A stretch of 64,000 bases of DNA, taken from NCBI GenBank assembly GCA_010672785.1, contig JAAHFX010000005.1, positions 283,634 through 347,633 of the forward strand. Reading direction: 5' to 3'. Shown one piece after another: positions 39,406 through 49,007 of the stretch (the first letter of the stretch is position 1; each line of letters starts with the position of its first letter). Position numbers and translations under genes: made by a program. The notes below the pieces were generated by a model. That model saw only the letters and a program-made list of their open reading frames with translations, ran no database searches and had not been told where the DNA came from. This DNA comes from Sphaerospermopsis sp. SIO1G1 (GTDB lineage: Bacteria; Cyanobacteriota; Cyanobacteriia; Cyanobacteriales; Nostocaceae).

Positions 39406-40281
39406 TTAAGATAAACAATCTTTTTGATATTTAGAAAGATTAGTTACTAGTGAAGCTAAATTCTCATTTTTTAAATATGAGTTACCATAAAATGAATGTT
39501 TTTTAAATCTTGGTGTATAGTCAAAAAATACACTATATCTATCTCTATTAACTGGTATTTTACCACGATGAAAAATATTATGGGTAGCAGCAAAAATTAC
39601 TGTACCTGCTTTACCCACACAAGGTTGATAATAACTATTAGAAATCACTTCCTGCATAATTTGATCACGAACATAACCAGTTTTATATTTGAGAGACTTA
39701 GCAACTTCCAAAGTTAACTCTGGGTTCAGATATTCAAAAGCTCCATTATTTTCATCAACATCATGTAAATAAACAATTATTTTTAAAATCTTGCGTGCTT
39801 CTTTATCTATATGCCATAATCTTGATCCAATTTCTAATTGTGTAGCAATATCTCGGCGAACATAAACACCATGATAAGCTATAGGTAAACCTAAAAAATG
39901 CTCAACAATATTGATTAATCTTTGTTCTAAACCCCATAGGAAAAGGATTGGTTTAGCTATAATTTGTTCAGAACTAGCATGAACAACAAATTGATTTTTA
40001 GTGCTAGGAATTTGAGCAATTTGGGGGATGAAACTTTGTGCAGTTTGGAGAAAATCAAAACTATTGGGAATTTCTAAATCTTGTAAGGAAGTAATAAAAA
40101 TTCCCTCTTGTTCTATTTGTTTAACAATTTCAAAATCATGATGGGAAATTTGGTTGAGATGAGGACGATATTTTTCTACATCTGCCTGATAAGCACGCTG
40201 ATTGTAATATTGTAAATGGGGTATAGTATCAATAGTTTTTAATATTTTGTTTTTGGTTTTTTGCAATAAATTATTATACAT
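39406..40281 (-). CDS. phytanoyl-CoA dioxygenase-like 2-oxoglutarate/iron enzyme
   Basis: 291 residues. The iron triad is likely His and Asp of LWHIDKE and the His of FHRGKIP; the Arg of NRDRYSVFF would hold 2-oxoglutarate. Between them VYLHDVDENNGAFEYLNPE is the usual PhyH-like middle. Such enzymes hydroxylate diverse small molecules; the substrate cannot be told. It is not next to a biosynthetic cluster. It is convergent with the DUF2214 gene. Confidence 0.8.
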   Translation of the reverse strand: MYNNLLQKTKNKILKTIDTIPHLQYYNQRAYQADVEKYRPHLNQISHHDFEIVKQIEQEGIFITSLQDLEIPNSFDFLQTAQSFIPQIAQIPSTKNQFVVHASSEQIIAKPILFLWGLEQRLINIVEHFLGLPIAYHGVYVRRDIATQLEIGSRLWHIDKEARKILKIIVYLHDVDENNGAFEYLNPELTLEVAKSLKYKTGYVRDQIMQEVISNSYYQPCVGKAGTVIFAATHNIFHRGKIPVNRDRYSVFFDYTPRFKKHSFYGNSYLKNENLASLVTNLSKYQKDCLS

Positions 40282-40834
40282 AAAATTTTCTCCTTATTAA
40301 TTAAAAGAATCACAAATTATTCACATTAGTTAATCATCGTTATCTAAAACTTTTAGGGAAATGATTAAAGGTATTTATGCGATTTTGCTATCTCTTCTAG
40401 TTGAATTAATCTGTTTCGGGAGAACTTTTTATATCTTTTGATATATTTTTATATTCTTTATAAAGAGCAAATTTATCCTGATTAATGAATTTAGTTTAGT
40501 ATTGTATTAATTCATTAATTTAAAAAACACACTCTATAGTTAACTACGTAGAATTCATTGCACATAGTTACGACACAAAAAAATCTCTTTCAAATTTACG
40601 AACAATTGTTGTCTAAAACTTCTTGCTTCAGCTAGAGGTATTGATAACTGATAAATGATCAATAATCAGGACTTACGTAAGTGTCACAATCGGTGGTTGG
40701 TGCGTGATGCTACAAGTTTGATGACTACATTCAAATATTTTCGCATATCACGCACCCTACGCCTGATAAATGATAAATGATAACTGAAATCACCTATTAT
40801 CTAGGATAAACTCACTACAAATATATTTTTATGG
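40282..40834. other. intergenic region, no gene seen
   Basis: AT-rich. It contains AGGACTTACGTAAGT at about 40671 (the end of a MITE-like element) and facing GGTGCGTGATG / ATCACGCACCCTACG pieces at 40700-40760, probably repeat remnants. Confidence 0.5.
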
Positions 40835-41083
40835 ATTATTGTAGAAAAAACACCTTTAGGTTATCAAATTAAAACAGTAGATTTTAATCCTATTGCTGCT
40901 CATTATGCTAAAATTTATATAGAAAACACTGTAATTTCAGTCATGAGTTTAGCAGGAGGTTTAGCAGGATTAGCCGATAGTTGTAAAGTCATGGGTTTAA
41001 AATACTGTCTATTTGAACAAGTTTCTCCCGGTTATGGATTTGATGCTATGGCGATCGCATTTTTAAGTCGTAGTAGTAACTGA
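40835..41083 (+). pseudogene. fragment of an ABC transporter permease gene
   Basis: A frame of 83 codons without a start reads TPLGYQIKTVDFNPIAAHYA, SVMSLAGGLAGLADSCKVMG and SPGYGFDAMAIAFLSR. This is the middle of a sugar/nucleoside-type ABC permease (BMP-type family). It stops in SSN-TGA, where the TGA is already part of the AACTGA heptamer array. Both ends are missing, so the gene is truncated, on the right exactly at the repeat. Confidence 0.75.
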
Positions 41084-41232
41084 AAACTGAAAACTGAAAA
41101 CTGATAACTGAAAACTGATAACTGATAACTGAAAACTGATAACTGATAACTGAAAACTGAAAACTGAAAACTGATAACTGAAAACTGAAAACTGAAAACT
41201 GAAAACTGAAAACTGATAACTGATAACTGATA
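41084..41232. repeat. heptamer tandem repeat (AAACTGA/TAACTGA)n
   Basis: About 21 head-to-tail units of AAACTGA and TAACTGA. They run from the truncated permease to the first base before the next gene's ATG. Confidence 0.9.
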
Positions 41233-42054
41233 ATGACTCCTATTGAATTAATAATCTTAGCACTGTCTGGAATTTTTGCTGGTGTTTTAGCTGGTTTTTT
41301 AGGAATTGGTGGTGGTACAGTTTTAGTACCTTTATTAATTAGTTTAGGTAACGAATCAATTCAATCAATTGCTACCAGCAGTTTATCAATTGTGATCACT
41401 GCATCTGCTGGAAGCATTCAAAATTGGCGCATGGGTTATCTAGATATAAAAAATGTATTAGGAATGGGATTACCAGCTTTACTAACAGCCCAAATTGGTG
41501 TATTATTAGCAAATAGTTTTCCTGAATATATATTATTATCAACCTTTGGGTTATTATTAGTTTCTAATATTTATTTAGTAGAACTGCGTAAACAGGTAGT
41601 TGCCAAGAAAAAAGCCGCAGAAGCAGAAATTGAAAATCAGGAAATCGCCGATAATACAAGTAATAATGTTAATCAAAACAAAAAATTTCAACATAGAATT
41701 ATAACTGGTGGTACTGGTGGTTTGTTAGCAGGTTTATTTGGAGTTGGTGGTGGTGTGATCATGGTTCCACTACAAATTATTTTGTTAAATGAAACGATTA
41801 AAAAAGCAATTCAAACAAGTTTAGGAGTTATAGTTATTACCGCTATTTCTGCAACCATTGGCCATGCTTATTCAGGTAATGTTTTATGGTCAACTGGTTT
41901 AATTTTAGGGTTTGGTGGTTTATTAGGAGTACAATTTAGTACCCGGTTTCTACCAAAATTACCTGATAAATTAGTAAGTTTAGCCTTCAAAAGTCTATTA
42001 GCTATTTTGTCTACTTATATTTTTTGGAGAGCTTGGCAAAGTTTTTCAATTTGA
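41233..42054 (+). CDS. TSUP family (TauE/SafE) sulfite/anion exporter
   Basis: 273 residues. Two similar halves each begin with a Gly-rich motif (GVLAGFLGIGGGTVLVPLL at about 17 and GGLLAGLFGVGGGVIMVPL at about 158). There are eight or so membrane segments and a polar loop (about 120-150). The family exports sulfite or other organic or sulfur anions; the substrate here is unknown. The start ATG directly follows the heptamer array, so the usual upstream promoter space is repeat DNA. Confidence 0.88.
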   Translation: MTPIELIILALSGIFAGVLAGFLGIGGGTVLVPLLISLGNESIQSIATSSLSIVITASAGSIQNWRMGYLDIKNVLGMGLPALLTAQIGVLLANSFPEYILLSTFGLLLVSNIYLVELRKQVVAKKKAAEAEIENQEIADNTSNNVNQNKKFQHRIITGGTGGLLAGLFGVGGGVIMVPLQIILLNETIKKAIQTSLGVIVITAISATIGHAYSGNVLWSTGLILGFGGLLGVQFSTRFLPKLPDKLVSLAFKSLLAILSTYIFWRAWQSFSI

Positions 42055-42406
42055 TGTTTTTGAAAATATGTAATATTTATCATTCAAATAATATGTGAAC
42101 TTGTCTGCGACTTATAAAATTACAGCAAATTTAATTCATAGTAAGTACAAATAAGAATAATAAAATATTGTGGGATGGGCATCTTGCCCGTCAAATATCT
42201 AAATAATAACATATATAATAATTAATTCCCTGACTTATATATTTAAAATCATAATTGTCTTGACTCAACTCAATACGACTTGACTAGACTGGCATTTCAA
42301 TAAAACAACCTGCATAAGAATAAAAATAATACAATTTTTACTCATTAACCACTACACTAATTACTTATTGTGAAGAATAATTAAGAAAAATAGTCTTAGC
42401 AAAAAA
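42055..42406. other. intergenic region, no gene seen
   Basis: AT-rich. It holds one GTGGGATGGGCATCTTGCCC repeat at about 42171-42190. No other structure was noticed. Confidence 0.5.
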
Positions 42407-43642
42407 ATGATGATTTTGGCTCAAACTTTCCCAATAGATCGAGTTTTAGTAAACAACAGCTTACAATTTATAGTCTGGGCTATTTTATCCCTATTACTTG
42501 CAGAAATCATCAGAGATAGCTACCATGCTCTGTGTCATCAAGTAACTTGGCTGGCAAAATGGCACAATAAACATCATGCTGCTTATCGTCGGGACTTATC
42601 TTTAGTTTCCCAGCAAGCTTACATAGAATCCCAATTATATCACGACATCGTTGAATCAGTCATATTAGTAGTTTTATTAACCATAATTGCCTTAATTTTT
42701 CAACATTGGGGTTTATTGTTTGGTGTTGTCTATTCCTTAACCTTTTTATATGGAGCATCCTTGCGATATTTTCAAGGTACAATAGACACAGATTATAATC
42801 ATTTACCAGGACCTTTGGAAACAATTCCTTCTGTTTGGTTCGTCAACAGAACATACCATTGGCGACACCATTTTGACGATGTTAATGCTTACTATAGTGG
42901 TGTATTTTCTATTGTGGATAAAATCTTAGGAACAGGACTTTCTTTAAAAGGTAAAACTATTGCTGTAACTGGTGCTTCTGGAGCTTTAGGTAAAGCATTA
43001 ACTACAGAATTAATTAATAAGTATAATGCCAAAGTTATTGCTTTAACAACTAACCCCAACAAAATAGATGAGCAGACAGGATTAAAAGTAATTACTTGGG
43101 ATATAGGTAATGAATTGCAACTCAAAGAAAAACTACAAAAAGTTGATATTTTGATTATCAATCATGGTATAAACGTCTATGGCGATCGCACATCAAATGC
43201 CATTAATAAATCTTACCAAATTAACACCTTCTCAGCCTTAAAATTAATAGATACTTTCTCCGCAACCATTACAGGCCCTCAAGCAAAAGCAACGAAAGAA
43301 ATTTGGGTAAATACATCTGAAGCAGAAGTTTCACCGGCTTTAAGTCCTCTGTATGAATTGAGCAAACGAGCTTTAGGTGACATCGTTACCCTCAAAAGAT
43401 TGGATGGAAATTGTGTAATTAGAAAATTGATTTTAGGACCATTTAAAAGTCAACTAAACCCCTACGGTGTCATGTCACCACAGCGAGTTGCACAGGGAAT
43501 TTTATTTCTAGCTCAACGGGATTTTAGAAACATCATTGTCACTATTAACCCCTTGACTTATTTATTATTTCCTATCAAAGAATTTAGCACCTGGTTGTAT
43601 TATCGGTTTTTTAGTCAAGGAGTTAGTAAAAAACTGGAATAA
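42407..43642 (+). CDS. sterol desaturase-type hydroxylase fused to short-chain dehydrogenase
   Basis: A 411-residue fusion. The N-terminal part (1-175) has membrane segments and His clusters YHALCHQVTWLAKWHNKHH and YHWRHHFDD, as in fatty-acid-hydroxylase/sterol-desaturase di-iron proteins. The C-terminal part (about 183-385) is an SDR with nucleotide motif TGASGALGKAL and active YELSK. The two halves could oxidise a lipid and then the alcohol or ketone formed. Similar fusions are known in cyanobacteria as bifunctional proteins. Two more SDR genes follow on the same strand after 350 bases, so a lipid-related pathway is possible. Confidence 0.88.
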   Translation: MMILAQTFPIDRVLVNNSLQFIVWAILSLLLAEIIRDSYHALCHQVTWLAKWHNKHHAAYRRDLSLVSQQAYIESQLYHDIVESVILVVLLTIIALIFQHWGLLFGVVYSLTFLYGASLRYFQGTIDTDYNHLPGPLETIPSVWFVNRTYHWRHHFDDVNAYYSGVFSIVDKILGTGLSLKGKTIAVTGASGALGKALTTELINKYNAKVIALTTNPNKIDEQTGLKVITWDIGNELQLKEKLQKVDILIINHGINVYGDRTSNAINKSYQINTFSALKLIDTFSATITGPQAKATKEIWVNTSEAEVSPALSPLYELSKRALGDIVTLKRLDGNCVIRKLILGPFKSQLNPYGVMSPQRVAQGILFLAQRDFRNIIVTINPLTYLLFPIKEFSTWLYYRFFSQGVSKKLE

Positions 43643-43994
43643 GTAGTCGTGCATAATAATAGGACTTACACAAAAATATTCCAAAACTCTATTCCTCTGT
43701 GTTCTCCGTACCTGGAGTGGTTCGTTTATTCTATAGCTTTTGCCTAAGTTCTACTAGAGATATGATACAGCACTTTTCGGTATTAAGAGTTAAAAAATTG
43801 GCGGGATAAATACCCGCTTGATAAAATTCTAATGATGATGATTTGTAACTCTTATGAATAAAAATTGCTGTAAATACAAAACTGAAAAATACATCATTTT
43901 ATTACCCCTATTTATGGGGGATCAAGTAAAATTCACATAATTTTCCTGTACAATTGAGAGAATAAGTTACTTAAAGCCAAATACATTAATTAAG
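43643..43994. other. intergenic region with a family D MITE-like element
   Basis: No gene is seen. It holds the element at 43661-43752 and a small hairpin GCGGGATAAATACCCGC at 43801-43817 with a weak T-rich tail. Confidence 0.6.
43661..43752. repeat. MITE-like element family D, copy 1
   Basis: AGGACTTACACAAAAATATT at the left and CCTAAGTTCT at the right bound a 92-bp unit. Its middle (CTCTGTGTTCTCCGTACCTG, GTGGTTCGTT) differs from family A but matches the inner element at 49115-49205. Confidence 0.65.
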
Positions 43995-44768
43995 ATGATT
44001 GCTATCAACACACAAACCATATTAATAACAGGTGCAAGTAGTGGTATTGGAGCAGCTTGTGCAAAATTCTTCGCTCGTGAAAACCCTAGACTAATTTTAG
44101 CCGCACGTCGTTTAGAAAAGTTAGAACAAAAAGCCTGGGAATTAAACAAAATGTACGGAGCAGAAGTTCATTTATTAGAACTAGATGTCCGCGATCGCCA
44201 AGCTGTAGAATCTGCTATCAATAGCTTACCAGAAGAGTGGTCAGAAATTGATATTCTGATTAATAACGCCGGCTTAAGTCGCGGTTTAGATAAACTTTAT
44301 GAAGGTGAATTTCAGGACTGGGAAGAAATGATAGATACTAATATCAAAGGACTATTATATCTTACCCGTTACATTGTTCCTGGTATGGTAAAACGTGGTC
44401 ATGGTCACATTATTAATATCGGTTCTATCGCTGGACATCAAACCTATCCTGGTGGTAACGTTTATTGTGCTACAAAAGCTGCCGTTAAAGCTATTTCTGA
44501 AGGATTAAAACAAGATTTATTAGGAACTCCTGTACGTGTCACATCCGTTGATCCGGGAATGGTAGAAACAGAATTTAGTGAAATTCGTTTTCATGGAGAT
44601 ACAGAAAAAGCTAAAAAAGTATATCAAGGAGTACAAGCATTAACCGCTGATGATGTCGCTGACGTTGTTTTTTTCTGTGCTACTAGACCCCATCATGTTA
44701 ACATTAATGATGTGATATTAATGCCTGTTGATCAAGCAAGCGCAACTTTAGTGAACCGTCAGTTATAG
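43995..44768 (+). CDS. short-chain dehydrogenase (YdfG-like)
   Basis: 257 residues of classical SDR type. TGASSGIGAACA binds the nucleotide, NNAG is intact, and the active site is Ser of GSIAG with YCATK. AARRLEK after the second strand, with its Arg pair, favours NADP. The family includes 3-hydroxy acid dehydrogenases (YdfG); the real substrate is unknown. It is 37 bases ahead of another SDR gene and probably in one operon with it. Confidence 0.9.
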   Translation: MIAINTQTILITGASSGIGAACAKFFARENPRLILAARRLEKLEQKAWELNKMYGAEVHLLELDVRDRQAVESAINSLPEEWSEIDILINNAGLSRGLDKLYEGEFQDWEEMIDTNIKGLLYLTRYIVPGMVKRGHGHIINIGSIAGHQTYPGGNVYCATKAAVKAISEGLKQDLLGTPVRVTSVDPGMVETEFSEIRFHGDTEKAKKVYQGVQALTADDVADVVFFCATRPHHVNINDVILMPVDQASATLVNRQL

Positions 44769-44805
44769 AAATATTAGCCCAAGATTAATCTGAGGAAACA
44801 ACACC

Positions 44806-45522
44806 ATGAATAACACTCAAAAAATAGCTGTTGTAACTGGTGCAAATCGTGGTTTAGGATTTGAAACATCTCGACAACTAGGACAAAAAGGATATCATGT
44901 CATTTTAACTAGTAGAGATGAACTTAAAGGTGAAAAAGCTGTAGAAATCTTAAAAAATGAAGGCTTAACAGTTAGCTTTTATCCCCTAGATGTTAGCAGT
45001 GGTGAAAGCTGTCAAAAATTAGCAGAATTTATTGAAAATAAATTTGGGAAATTAGATGTTTTAGTTAATAATGCTGGCATCATGATAGATGCTAGAGATG
45101 GAGAAAAAAGCATTGTTGATATAGAAATTGACACATTAAAAGAAACAGTAGAAACAAATGTTTATGGTGCTTTAAGAGTCACACAAGCCATAATTCCTTT
45201 AATGAAAAAACAGAGATATGGACGTATTGTCAATGTTTCTTCTGGAATGGGACAACTAATTCACATGGAAACTGGGTATCCTGGATATCGTATTTCTAAA
45301 ACTGCTTTAAATGCCCTAACAAGAATATTAGCAAATGAATTACAAATGCATAATATTTTAGTCAATTCTGTATGTCCAGGTTGGGTAAAAACTGATATGG
45401 GAGGAAAAGCAGCACCCCTAACTCCAGAACAAGGTGTAAATACAATTATTTGGTTAGCAACTCTCCCTGATGGTAGTTCTACAGGTAACTTCTTCCGAGA
45501 TCGTCAACCTCTAGCCTGGTAA
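44806..45522 (+). CDS. short-chain dehydrogenase (carbonyl-reductase-like)
   Basis: 238 residues. The nucleotide motif is TGANRGLGFE and the following TSRDELKG suits NADP. NNAG, SSGMG and the active YRISK are all present. The central PLMKKQRYGRIVNVSS resembles carbonyl reductases. Substrate unknown. It follows the previous SDR gene closely with a GAGGA-type ribosome site, and precedes the tRNA hydroxylase gene by 50 bases. Confidence 0.9.
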   Translation: MNNTQKIAVVTGANRGLGFETSRQLGQKGYHVILTSRDELKGEKAVEILKNEGLTVSFYPLDVSSGESCQKLAEFIENKFGKLDVLVNNAGIMIDARDGEKSIVDIEIDTLKETVETNVYGALRVTQAIIPLMKKQRYGRIVNVSSGMGQLIHMETGYPGYRISKTALNALTRILANELQMHNILVNSVCPGWVKTDMGGKAAPLTPEQGVNTIIWLATLPDGSSTGNFFRDRQPLAW

Positions 45523-45572
45523 GCTATGATTGATTAATTACCAATCATCAATAATTACCAATTACTAACATC

Positions 45573-46172
45573 GTGTTCAGTTCACCTTTACCAACAATTA
45601 ATGCCTTAAAACAACCTACCAGTGATGCTTGGATAAAACAGGCGATCGCTAACTTAGATATTATCTTACTAGACCATTCTCACTGTGAAAGAAAAGCCGC
45701 AGGAGTAGCATTAAATTTTATGTTTCGTTATCCCTCAAATACGAAAATGGTGAGGGAATTAACAGCAATTGCTAGAGAAGAATTAGAACATTTTGAACTT
45801 GTTAACCAGTGGTTAGAACGGCGTAACATTCCCCTTGCACCCTTACAACCACCTCCTTATGGTGCAGGTTTAAAAGCACAAGTCAGAAAAAAAGAACCAG
45901 AACAATTTTTAGATAACTTATTATTAACAGGCTTAATTGAAGCTCGTAGTCATGAACGTTTAGGACTATTAGCTGCTAACTGTCCAGAACCAGAATTAGC
46001 TAAATTTTATCGTGGTTTAATGGCATCAGAAGCAAGACATTTTGGAACATATTGGGTGTTAGCAGATACCTATTTTGATCGGGAAGTTGTTATGCAAAGA
46101 CTCGATGAATTAGCAATAGTAGAAAGTGATATTTTATCAACCTTGCATCCAGAACCAAGGATACATAGTTGA
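45573..46172 (+). CDS. miaE: tRNA-(ms2io6A)-hydroxylase, MiaE-like
   Basis: 199 residues from a GTG start. The ferritin-like di-iron pattern is visible: a carboxylate near LLDHSHCERKAA, EELEHFELV, EARSHERLGLL and EARHFGTYW. MiaE hydroxylates the isopentenyl side chain of modified adenosine 37 in tRNA. The length fits the family. It is the last gene of a probable SDR-SDR-miaE run; that link is only positional. Confidence 0.9.
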   Translation: MFSSPLPTINALKQPTSDAWIKQAIANLDIILLDHSHCERKAAGVALNFMFRYPSNTKMVRELTAIAREELEHFELVNQWLERRNIPLAPLQPPPYGAGLKAQVRKKEPEQFLDNLLLTGLIEARSHERLGLLAANCPEPELAKFYRGLMASEARHFGTYWVLADTYFDREVVMQRLDELAIVESDILSTLHPEPRIHS

Positions 46173-46663
46173 ATAGGTAACGGTGCATTTAATAAGTACA
46201 AAACTTACGCAAAACCTACTTTAAATACCATCATTGCGACGTAAGGAAGCAATTTCCAATTTTAACGAAACGTTAAAATGCGTAAAAAATTATTCGTACA
46301 AACAAAATACAGCAGATTTCGTTGCGATGAATTACAAATCATAATCATGAAACTCTTGTGGGGTGGGCATCTTGAGTGGGGTGGGCATCTTGCCCGCCAA
46401 TAACATACCTCATGACACCAGAAAGCACTGTAAATTTAATTTACTAAAAAATCCCCTGCCTCCTACCTCTCATAACCTATCCTGTCCAACAGACTTTTGT
46501 ATTAATTATTAATCATCTGTACGTAAATAAGCGTTAAAATTGAATTAAAAATCCGTGAAATAACCATAGCTGATTTGGTAATGACTGAGGAAAATAATTA
46601 CAAGTAGAAAGAAATTATACTGACTCTGTCCTGGAAAGGGATGACTATAACAAGGAATTAATT
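46173..46663. other. intergenic region upstream of sigF
   Basis: No gene is seen. It holds the family A copy at 46203-46286 and two GTGGGGTGGGCATCTTG units at 46361-46397 that are partly duplicated in tandem. The rest is AT-rich and may hold the sigF promoter. Confidence 0.55.
46203..46286 (-). repeat. MITE-like element family A, copy 5 (reverse orientation)
   Basis: Read on the minus strand it shows ACGCATTTTAACG, GAAGCAATTTCC-type changes, a GACGTAAGGAAGC complement and TTGCGTAAGTTTTG. The ends are partly decayed. Confidence 0.7.
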
Positions 46664-47455
46664 ATGACAAAAAGTGAGTCCGCTGTTAAGTGTGATAGCA
46701 TGAAACTATTACACTCTTACCACAAAAATCCTTCCGTTAAACTGCGTAACCAACTGGTAAAAATCCATCAAGGGTTGGTGCGGAAGATAGCTTCTAATTT
46801 GAGTTATCAATGTGATGAACCTTACGAAGACTTAGAGCAAGTAGGCTATTTTGGTTTAATCAGCGCAATTGAGCGGTTTAACCCCCATCAAGGATATGCT
46901 TTTAGTTCTTTCGCCGTACCTTATATTCGTGGTGAGATTTTACACTTTTTGCGTGACCGCTCTACTTTATTAAAAATCCCTAGACGTTGGCAAGAACTTT
47001 ATAAAAAGGGTCAAAATATTTATCAAGAATTAACTTTATCCTTGAATCGTCCTGTCAAAGATACAGAAGTTGCGACTAAATTGAATATCCATCTTCATGA
47101 ATGGCAAGAGTGTAAGTTAGCATTTCAGAACCGTAAAGCTATAAGTTTAGATGCACTTCAATGTAATTCTAGTGACAATCAGTTAACCTTGGCAGATATT
47201 ATTCCTTGCCCTCGTTCTATCTTGCAGCAACAGCAAGAGGAAGAAAGATTACAATTACAAGGAGCAATGAATATGTTAGATGAAAAACCTCGAAAAGCTG
47301 TTGAATTGGTATTAGTCAATAATTATACTCGTCAAGACGCAGCCAAACAAATTGGTACTAGTTCTATGACTGTTACTCGATATTTGCACAAAGGTCTGCA
47401 AGAACTAATCACCTACTTACACCCACAAGCTGACTCAAAGGCAGTGAGTGCGTAG
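46664..47455 (+). CDS. sigF: RNA polymerase sigma factor, SigF type (group 3)
   Basis: 263 residues. Region 2 has LEQVGYFGLISAIERFNPHQ and YIRGEILHFLRDRS; region 3 has RPVKDTEVATKLNIH; region 4 has NYTRQDAAKQIGTSSMTVTRY. This is a group 3 sigma factor of the SigF/SigB kind. In cyanobacteria SigF is tied to motility, pili and surface or stress functions. It is preceded by a GGAAT spacer without a strong ribosome site. No anti-sigma gene stands next to it. Confidence 0.9.
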   Translation: MTKSESAVKCDSMKLLHSYHKNPSVKLRNQLVKIHQGLVRKIASNLSYQCDEPYEDLEQVGYFGLISAIERFNPHQGYAFSSFAVPYIRGEILHFLRDRSTLLKIPRRWQELYKKGQNIYQELTLSLNRPVKDTEVATKLNIHLHEWQECKLAFQNRKAISLDALQCNSSDNQLTLADIIPCPRSILQQQQEEERLQLQGAMNMLDEKPRKAVELVLVNNYTRQDAAKQIGTSSMTVTRYLHKGLQELITYLHPQADSKAVSA

Positions 47456-47524
47456 GATAGATAACAAGTGATATATGACATATCTAAACTACCAAAAAAT
47501 TGTCGCCTCAAGCCCCCTGATCCA

Positions 47525-47597
47525 GCTAACTGCTAACTGATCACTGCTAACTGCTAACTGACAACTGCTAACTGCTAACTGCTAACTGATCACTGAA
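47525..47597. repeat. heptamer tandem repeat (CTAACTG)n
   Basis: About ten units of CTAACTG with TGATCACTG and ACAACTG variants between sigF and purB. Confidence 0.85.
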
Positions 47598-47711
47598 ATG
47601 TGATCCAAAATTATCAGCAAAATGACTGTATCTATTTACTTTTTTCAGCCAACCCTCAGTAGAGAAGCCTATTAACCTGTAAAATATGACAGTTGTATTA
47701 TATGCCCGAAT

Positions 47712-49007
47712 GTGATTGATCGTTATACTTTGCCCGAAATGGGCAATCTGTGGAATGAAAACTATAAACTACAAACTTGGCTGCAAGTAGAAATAGCTGT
47801 TTGTGAAGCCCAAGCAGAATTGGGTTATATTCCGTCCTCAGCAGTAGCAGAAATTAAAGCTAAAGCGAATTTTGATCCTCAACGAGTCTTGGAAATAGAG
47901 GCAGAAGTTCGCCATGATGTAATTGCTTTCTTGACAAACGTCAATGAATATGTGGGTGATGCCGGACGTTATATTCACCTGGGATTAACCAGTTCAGATG
48001 TTCTGGATACAGCTTTAGCCTTGCAATTAGTGGCTAGTTTAGACATCTTGTCACAACGATTAGAAGACTTAATTCAAGCAATTCGGAACAAAGCCAGAGA
48101 ACACCGCTATACAGTGATGATTGGGCGATCGCACGGTATTCATGCTGAACCCATTACCTTTGGTTTTAAACTAGCAGGTTGGTTAGCCGAAGTATTAAGA
48201 CATCAACAAAGACTACAAACTCTGCGGGAAACCATTGCAGTCGGTAAAATATCCGGTGCAGTAGGAACTTATGCTAATATCGAACCCCGAGTTGAGGCGA
48301 TCGCCTGTGAAAAATTAGGACTCAAACCAGATACCGCTTCAACTCAAGTTATATCCCGCGATCGCCATGCAGACTTTGTACAGCAATTAAGCCTCATAGC
48401 AGCATCCATAGAACGCTTTGCCGTAGAAATTCGTAACTTACAAAAAACCGACGTTTTAGAAGTAGAAGAATACTTTTCTAAAGGTCAAAAAGGCTCTAGT
48501 GCCATGCCCCACAAACGTAACCCCATCAAGTCGGAAAGACTAACAGGAATGGCCAGACTGGTGAGAAGTCATGCTGGAGCAGCTTTAGAAAACGTTGCTC
48601 TATGGCATGAGCGAGATATTTCTCACAGTTCTGTCGAACGAGTCATACTACCAGACGCTTGCATCTTAACTCATTTCATGCTCAAAGAAATCACCAACTT
48701 GGTGACAAATCTGCTGGTTTATCCCCAGAATATGGAACGAAATCTGAATTGTTATGGTGGCGTAGTCTTCAGTCAAAGAGTATTGTTGACATTGGTAGAT
48801 AAGGGAGTAAACAGAGAAGAAGCCTATACCATCGTGCAAGAAAATGCCCACACAGCATGGAATCAAGCATCTGGTAATTTTAGAGACTTGATCAGCAAAG
48901 ATCCCCGTGTCACTCAAAAGTTGTCAGCAGTAGAAATAGAAACCTGTTTTGATCCACAGCACCATCTGAGATATTTAGATCAGGTTTATCAAAGATTAGG
49001 AATTTAG
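47712..49007 (+). CDS. purB: adenylosuccinate lyase
   Basis: PurB acts twice in purine synthesis: it splits SAICAR and adenylosuccinate, releasing fumarate. The 431-residue protein starts at GTG 47712 (M-IDRYTLPEMGNLWNENYKL), the normal opening; the ATG two bases earlier is out of frame and stops at once. The family signature GSSAMPHKRNP (about 262) carries the catalytic serine loop. TSSDVLDTALALQL and SHGIHAEPITFGFK are also present. The gene is monocistronic. Confidence 0.96.
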   Translation: MIDRYTLPEMGNLWNENYKLQTWLQVEIAVCEAQAELGYIPSSAVAEIKAKANFDPQRVLEIEAEVRHDVIAFLTNVNEYVGDAGRYIHLGLTSSDVLDTALALQLVASLDILSQRLEDLIQAIRNKAREHRYTVMIGRSHGIHAEPITFGFKLAGWLAEVLRHQQRLQTLRETIAVGKISGAVGTYANIEPRVEAIACEKLGLKPDTASTQVISRDRHADFVQQLSLIAASIERFAVEIRNLQKTDVLEVEEYFSKGQKGSSAMPHKRNPIKSERLTGMARLVRSHAGAALENVALWHERDISHSSVERVILPDACILTHFMLKEITNLVTNLLVYPQNMERNLNCYGGVVFSQRVLLTLVDKGVNREEAYTIVQENAHTAWNQASGNFRDLISKDPRVTQKLSAVEIETCFDPQHHLRYLDQVYQRLGI

